DNA of 64,000 bases from Halicephalobus mephisto (taxonomy: Eukaryota; Nematoda; Chromadorea; Rhabditida; Panagrolaimidae). Positions 59,696-64,000 of this stretch are shown here, in pieces. The notes beneath the pieces were generated by a model. The model did no database searches and had not been told where the DNA came from. It was given only the letters and a program-made list of their open reading frames with translations. Both the position numbers and the translations under genes were made by a program. Location of the stretch: assembly GCA_009193035.1 (NCBI GenBank), contig SWDT01000154.1:186001-250000 (forward strand), written 5' to 3'. Numbering within the stretch: position 1 is the stretch's first letter; every line of letters begins with the position of its first letter.

Positions 59696-61173
59696 ATGGT
59701 AAGTTCTACCGTAATTACCTATTGAGTTGATGTGTGAATTTTCAGCATCCTATTGTGACTTTGGATGACCTAACCAAGCAATATCCTGATGTGGATCCTT
59801 TCTTGCTGAAAAAGTGGGAGAGAATCTTCACCATGTTTTTCGACCGCAACTGTTCCCACGAGATTGACTGGGGAGATTTCTATGTCTGTCTCAGAGTAAG
59901 TTTTCTGGATATTTTTTCAAAGTACCGTATTCAATTGAGGTAAAAAGAGTAATGAAAAAATATATAAATTTATTAAAGAATATAGGAAAAATAAATAGTG
60001 TAAAATTACACACAAAAAAGGTACATTAAAACGTCCATGATGTATCAAATACATTATGTTCAATGTACCGATATATTGAATACAATATATTGATATCAAT
60101 TTAATATATGAATATATTGGATATAATGCATTTAACAAATCAGAGTTGTTTTAAGGTATCTATACATTATGTAGTACATACAAAAAGTATCTCTAATATA
60201 TCGGCACATAAATTCAATATAATGTATATGTGCATTATTTCAATGTATCAATATATTACATTTAATGCACCAATATCCTACTTAATGTATAGATACATTG
60301 GATATACTGTAGCTGATATATCAGAGTTGTTTTAAGGTATCTATACATTATGTAGTATATACAAAAAATATCTCTAATATACCAATACATAAATTGAGTG
60401 TAATGTATATGTCCATTATTTCAATATATCAATATATTACATTTAACGCATCGATATCCTACTTAATGTATAGATACATTGGATATACTGTAACTGATAC
60501 ATTACGATCGTTATAATATATCGTTATGTTATATACCGTTTGTTCTTTTTTGTATGTAGTTTATTTCTGTTATTCGAATTCAATTTTCTTATTTTAATCA
60601 AAAATTCAGAAAAAAAGATTTGTGTTTCCACAATCTTGATGAATCATTTTTAAATCCCTTTTATTTTCACTGATGGTTCAAGTTTGTACTATTTTTTAAC
60701 CTGAATATTTCCTTCAGAAGGTTCGTGAAGTCTACGGTGCGGAATCTGTCCAAACTTCGTATGCTCGGAAGTCCATGGAAGCCCTCTGGAAGGGTCTCCA
60801 GAAGATCGCCACCCGCGACTCGAGCGAACTTATCACGATCACCGACTGGATCGATCTCCTTAAGAAGGTCGACTACAAGAACAGAACCGAACCTAAGTGG
60901 TTTGACGACTATTCAGCCTTCATGTTCAAACTTTTCGACGTTTCTGGAGACGGAGTCCTAGACATGGCCGAGTACACAGATGGAATGAGTGTCTACGGCT
61001 TCGGATACAAGGAATGCCATGAGGCCTTCAACAAGTTCGCCAAAGATGTGAACGGAAATCCGATCACGACAATCCCCCCGGAATTGTGGGAGCATTATTT
61101 CTTGGATCTGTTCTTCTCCGCTGACCGTAAATCGCTGGGCAATCATCTCTTCGGAATCATGGAGTCCAATTGA
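59696..61173 (+). CDS. Calexcitin-like EF-hand calcium-binding protein
   Basis: Exons 59696-59698 (ATG only), 59746-59895 and 60718-61173 (202 residues). Calexcitins are neuronal calcium sensors linked to ryanodine receptor and potassium channel control. One canonical EF-hand loop is clear, FDVSGDGVLDMAE, around residue 125. FFDRNCSHEIDWGDF near residue 35 is a weaker loop, and FAKDVNGNPITTIPPELW a third, partly degenerate one. Coding bias is strong (GC-rich third positions), unlike the receptor genes, suggesting high expression. A TTTTCAG at 59655-59661 before the 5' leader suggests trans-splicing or a 5' UTR intron. The 822-bp intron 2 is filled by the TATATC/ATACATT repeat. Confidence 0.85.
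60040..60540. repeat. Tandem duplication of a 190-bp TATATC/ATACATT unit in intron 2
   Basis: Two units, about 60130-60325 and 60325-60510. Each has TATAGATACATTGGATATAC, GTTTTAAGGTATCTATACAT and ATGTATATG-CCATTATTTC. The words are largely self-complementary. Confidence 0.7.
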
Positions 61174-61727
61174 AGGTCTTTTACTTTCGGGAGAGAGCAC
61201 TTTGACCCACTTTCACTCCATTCTACTTCTGAATGTAATTATTGTAACTAAAAAGTAGCTATTTCCAAATTACAGTACTGTAAAGAACATATTATTTCAT
61301 CGATTTTAATAAATGATTTTAAAATATCAGACTTGTGTCGTGTTTTTTGTTTTTTCAAAGTTAAACGGAAACTGGTCAGTTGTGAGATTACGTGATCTAT
61401 GAGTCGATTCCTGACTAGTTTGAAGATGTCATTTGTCGCCAACTGGTGGGGGTGATTTTCTTTAAAAAAGAACTAATAGCTAAAAATAAAAATTAAGATT
61501 AACGATCACGTAAATAGCGTAGGATCGCATAATTTGTAAATAATGTTTATCTCAAAAATCCAGAAATTTCACAATTTTAGAAATTCATTTTTTAGATTTT
61601 TAAAATTCTCTTTTACAATAGATATCGTAATATGTTATTTTCAAAAACAAATATTTGAGAAAAATAAAATTTTTTTATAAAGTTTAAAATATTATTTTAA
61701 ATTTCTTAGGATAGAAATCAGAAATAT
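61174..61727. other. 3' flank of the EF-hand gene
   Basis: A polyadenylation-like AATAAA near 61309 follows the stop. No gene in the remaining sequence. Confidence 0.4.
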
Positions 61728-61890
61728 GGTAATAATAACTATTAGGAGAATAAGACAGAAAATAATTGTTACATATCTCTCGCAAAAGATAATTGAATAT
61801 CTTCTTCATATCCTACAGTATCCCACGCTTCCTGGTATTTGTGTTATTACTTCTGATTCTTTTTCTTCTTGAGTTCTGTTCTTACAGATT
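61728..61890 (+). repeat. Dispersed repeat with CCTACAGTATCCCAC-CTTCC core
   Basis: Fourth copy in the window, with CATATCCTACAGTATCCCAC followed by GCTTCCTGGTATT. Confidence 0.6.
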
Positions 61891-62324
61891 ATTACTGAAG
61901 AATTATTTTAACCAAATTTACCGTAATGCAATTTTGTGTTTTTTTCAACTACGACAGAATTTTTTGTTCATGGATTTTGAAACCTCAAAATTATATAACT
62001 TTGCAGAAATGCATAAAATTAAGTTTTATTTTTTATTTAAATTGAAGCGTTCTAGAAATTTACCGAATTATAATTTTTCTTTTTTTTAGTTTGATTAATT
62101 ACAAAATTACAAAATAAAATGTATATTATATGTAATAAAAATGATTTTCATTTACGGATAAAAAAAATATAATATTTGCCGCAATAACAAATGCAAATTT
62201 TCATTATTAAGCCGTAATTTTCATCACAAATGTCAAATATTTATAAAAAATGTGACAATTTTTATATTTTTGTCACATTTTGCAATTTTTACAAGACCAA
62301 AAGTTACATTTTTTAGGTATTAGG

Positions 62325-62645
62325 ATGAAATATAAGAGGACAAAATATAAGCCGGAGGAACTATAAGATGGAGAAAATATAAGCGGAAAAAGTAGGCATT
62401 AGGATGAAATATAAGAGGACAAAATATAAGAATGGACAAAATATAAGAATGGATAAAATATAAGATCGAAAATATGCTTTCTTTACTCTTTAAAGACATT
62501 TCTGTATCCATACCTGGATTTGCCTAAGCCTAAAGGCTAAGCCCAAGCCTGAATCCAGCCTAAAAAAGCAACAGGAACTTACTATCCCCATCTTATAGTT
62601 TGTCCGCTTTTATGTTTTATCCTCTTATATTTCCGCCGTTCACGA
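62325..62645 (-). repeat. Dispersed MITE-like repeat, copy 2
   Basis: Reverse-complement match to 7745-8005, including CCTAAGCCTAAAGGCTAAGC and TGTATCCATACCTGGATTTG. It carries an extra stretch of GAAATATAAGAGGACAAAAT words at its left end. It lies about 500 bp upstream of the last receptor. Confidence 0.7.
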
Positions 62646-62722
62646 CGTATTTTTTATGTGTATTTTCATATGTTAAACTTGTAGACGTTATTGAAATTAT
62701 TTTAAATCGAAATCTTAAAAAC

Positions 62723-62728
62723 CACCTG
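62723..62728 (+). promoter_or_regulatory. E-box CACCTG upstream of the 62.8 kb receptor
   Basis: Context AAAACCACCTGTTGACCATA, 95 bp before the ATG. Confidence 0.65.
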
Positions 62729-62817
62729 TTGACCATAAGATTAAATTTAAAAAATGAAAAACCCATTATATATTTCTAGATTTCCACACAGCTGTAAAGT
62801 CCATTTGCTTTTCTAAG

Positions 62818-63843
62818 ATGGATTCTAGAGATTTTCCTCTAGAATATTTTTACGACGAATCCATCACGAATTTTTACATTGTCTTCACCAATACAACAAC
62901 GGGAATGACTATATTGTTCATGCCTGTGTATTTCTACGTGATATTCACTCAGTCTCAAAAACTCGGGAACTATAAATGGTTCATTTTAAACCACAGTTTC
63001 TGGTTTCTGTGTTTAGATATGGCCATGTGTTACTCCAAGCCCTTGATTCTCACCCCTGCCGCTGCAGGATTAACAATGGGTCCTCTCAGAAAATCCGGAG
63101 ACCATATGACATCTGTGATTTTTGTCTTCTTGATGATTTCTCTTACCATTTGTTCCGTCGGTGGAGCTTCTGTGAATTTAACTTACCGTTATGCAGGATT
63201 GTTCCCTGGATTAATTAGTCAAATATTTGCTTCAAAAAGTTCATTTATCATTTATTTCTTACTCGATGTAGGATTGATTGCACTTGTCGGGATCAAGGGC
63301 TTGACATACTTGACTATGAAAAGAGAAGAAATTATTTCCGATGCTCTGAATTATTCCCCGGCATTGAGAAGATTTACCAATGAGCCTACTTTTATGTTTT
63401 TCAAAAAAGAGATCTCCATAGACACTATTTATATTTTATTTTACACACTTGTGATTATAACGTTCCTAATAATTATTATTGGAATTCGTTTACTTTATAA
63501 GATCGCCCGGATGAAAACCGTGACTTTGACATCGAAACCTCAGAAGAATTTACTTATCAGTGCTACTGCACAAGCTGTGATAACTTTTGTATTGTTATTT
63601 ATTCCATTAATGATTTTTGCTTCGGCAATGATTTACGATCTACCGTATTCCGGACCTATTTTGATGTCTGTGTTCTGTGTGATGTCGCTGCACGCATTGA
63701 CGGAAATGGTAGCTACTATGTTTTTCGTCTTACCGTACAGGAGATTCTTTATAAGATTACTTCTTAAATGGTTCGAGAAAGTGAGAAAAAAATCCAATAC
63801 AATCACAAAAATAAATCCAAAATCGGATCAAAGGATTTTATGA
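62818..63843 (+). CDS. Srh/Sri-type serpentine chemoreceptor, single exon
   Basis: 341 residues. Leader ACAGCTGTAAAGTCCATTTG before the ATG is shared with the 38.4 kb gene. Seen features: LGNYKWFILNHSFWFL, LTPAAAGLTMG, NLTYRYAGLFPG, SKPQKNLLISATAQ (Pro in place of the usual Thr), SLHALTEMVATM and LPYRRFF. The tail is shorter than in the paralogues and lacks the RRAT motif, ending KSDQRIL. Its first half is closest to the 3.9 and 38.4 kb genes, while its TM6-TM7 end is closest to the 41.4 kb gene, a mosaic pattern. Confidence 0.87.
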   Translation: MDSRDFPLEYFYDESITNFYIVFTNTTTGMTILFMPVYFYVIFTQSQKLGNYKWFILNHSFWFLCLDMAMCYSKPLILTPAAAGLTMGPLRKSGDHMTSVIFVFLMISLTICSVGGASVNLTYRYAGLFPGLISQIFASKSSFIIYFLLDVGLIALVGIKGLTYLTMKREEIISDALNYSPALRRFTNEPTFMFFKKEISIDTIYILFYTLVIITFLIIIIGIRLLYKIARMKTVTLTSKPQKNLLISATAQAVITFVLLFIPLMIFASAMIYDLPYSGPILMSVFCVMSLHALTEMVATMFFVLPYRRFFIRLLLKWFEKVRKKSNTITKINPKSDQRIL

Positions 63844-64000
63844 AAAGTAATTATTTTACAGTGATTTCCAGACTACCATAATTAACAGAACTTTTCTAAT
63901 TGGTATTATTAGTATTACTGTTACTGGATGAATAATTTATTACTTGAATTCGATTGTTTCCAAAAATTGTACTTTGGTGTTTGATTAAATATAAAAATTA
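63844..64000. other. Receptor 3' flank to window end
   Basis: Contains GATGAATAATTTATTACTTG, similar to the 3' flanks after 37.1 and 42.4 kb. Confidence 0.35.

Noticed and set aside
1..64000. CRISPR arrays, bacterial operons or spliced-leader RNA genes
   Set aside because: The genes are nematode nuclear genes with introns; the tandem arrays lack spacer-repeat structure and no SL1-like sequence was seen.

Overview
The window is nuclear DNA of a rhabditid nematode, most likely Caenorhabditis or a close relative. The sequence is AT-rich, and genes are broken by introns with T-rich TTTTCAG acceptors. Single-exon and few-exon serpentine chemoreceptors, C-type lectin genes and a class-epsilon receptor are nematode-typical content. 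Exons were joined by hand using splice signals, reading phase and family similarity; no search was run.

Layout. 0-2.9 kb is repeat-rich intergenic DNA. 2.9-7.6 kb has two chemoreceptor genes of the Srh/Sri (Str superfamily) type. 8.8-10.9 kb is an APMAP/strictosidine-synthase-like gene with one frame discontinuity. 12.0-13.6 kb (minus) is a seven-exon gene that appears to join a ubiquitin-like domain to a kinase-like fold. 14.1-14.9 kb holds two dead fragments (protein-primed DNA polymerase type and C-type lectin type). 15.8-29.6 kb (minus) is a large JIP-1-type scaffold gene (SH3 + PTB) whose introns carry tandem arrays, hairpin-forming repeats and a 2-kb transposon derivative. 30.2-30.8 kb (minus) is complex I subunit NDUFB2, divergent from a diphthamide synthesis gene (DPH2, 31.0-32.5 kb). 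A bestrophin channel gene (32.6-35.6 kb, minus) ends tail to tail with DPH2.

36.2-47.3 kb is a chemoreceptor cluster: two intact Srh/Sri genes, at least two receptor remnants, a dead two-domain C-type lectin gene, an unrecognised zinc-ribbon-like gene with one frame break, and a two-exon receptor. 48.8-50.2 kb is a class-epsilon (Sre) receptor, and 51.4-56.8 kb a complete P-glycoprotein; related repeats in opposite orientation flank this pair. 59.7-61.2 kb is a calexcitin-like EF-hand gene, and 62.8-63.8 kb another Srh/Sri receptor.

The most notable regulatory observation is a CACCTG E-box in a wider conserved block, 92-101 bp upstream of the start codon of all four single-exon Srh/Sri genes and one receptor remnant. 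The two spliced receptors carry CACCTG or ACCTG about 55 bp upstream. The housekeeping genes (NDUFB2, DPH2, JIP-1, bestrophin) form a conserved-looking block between two fast-evolving receptor regions.
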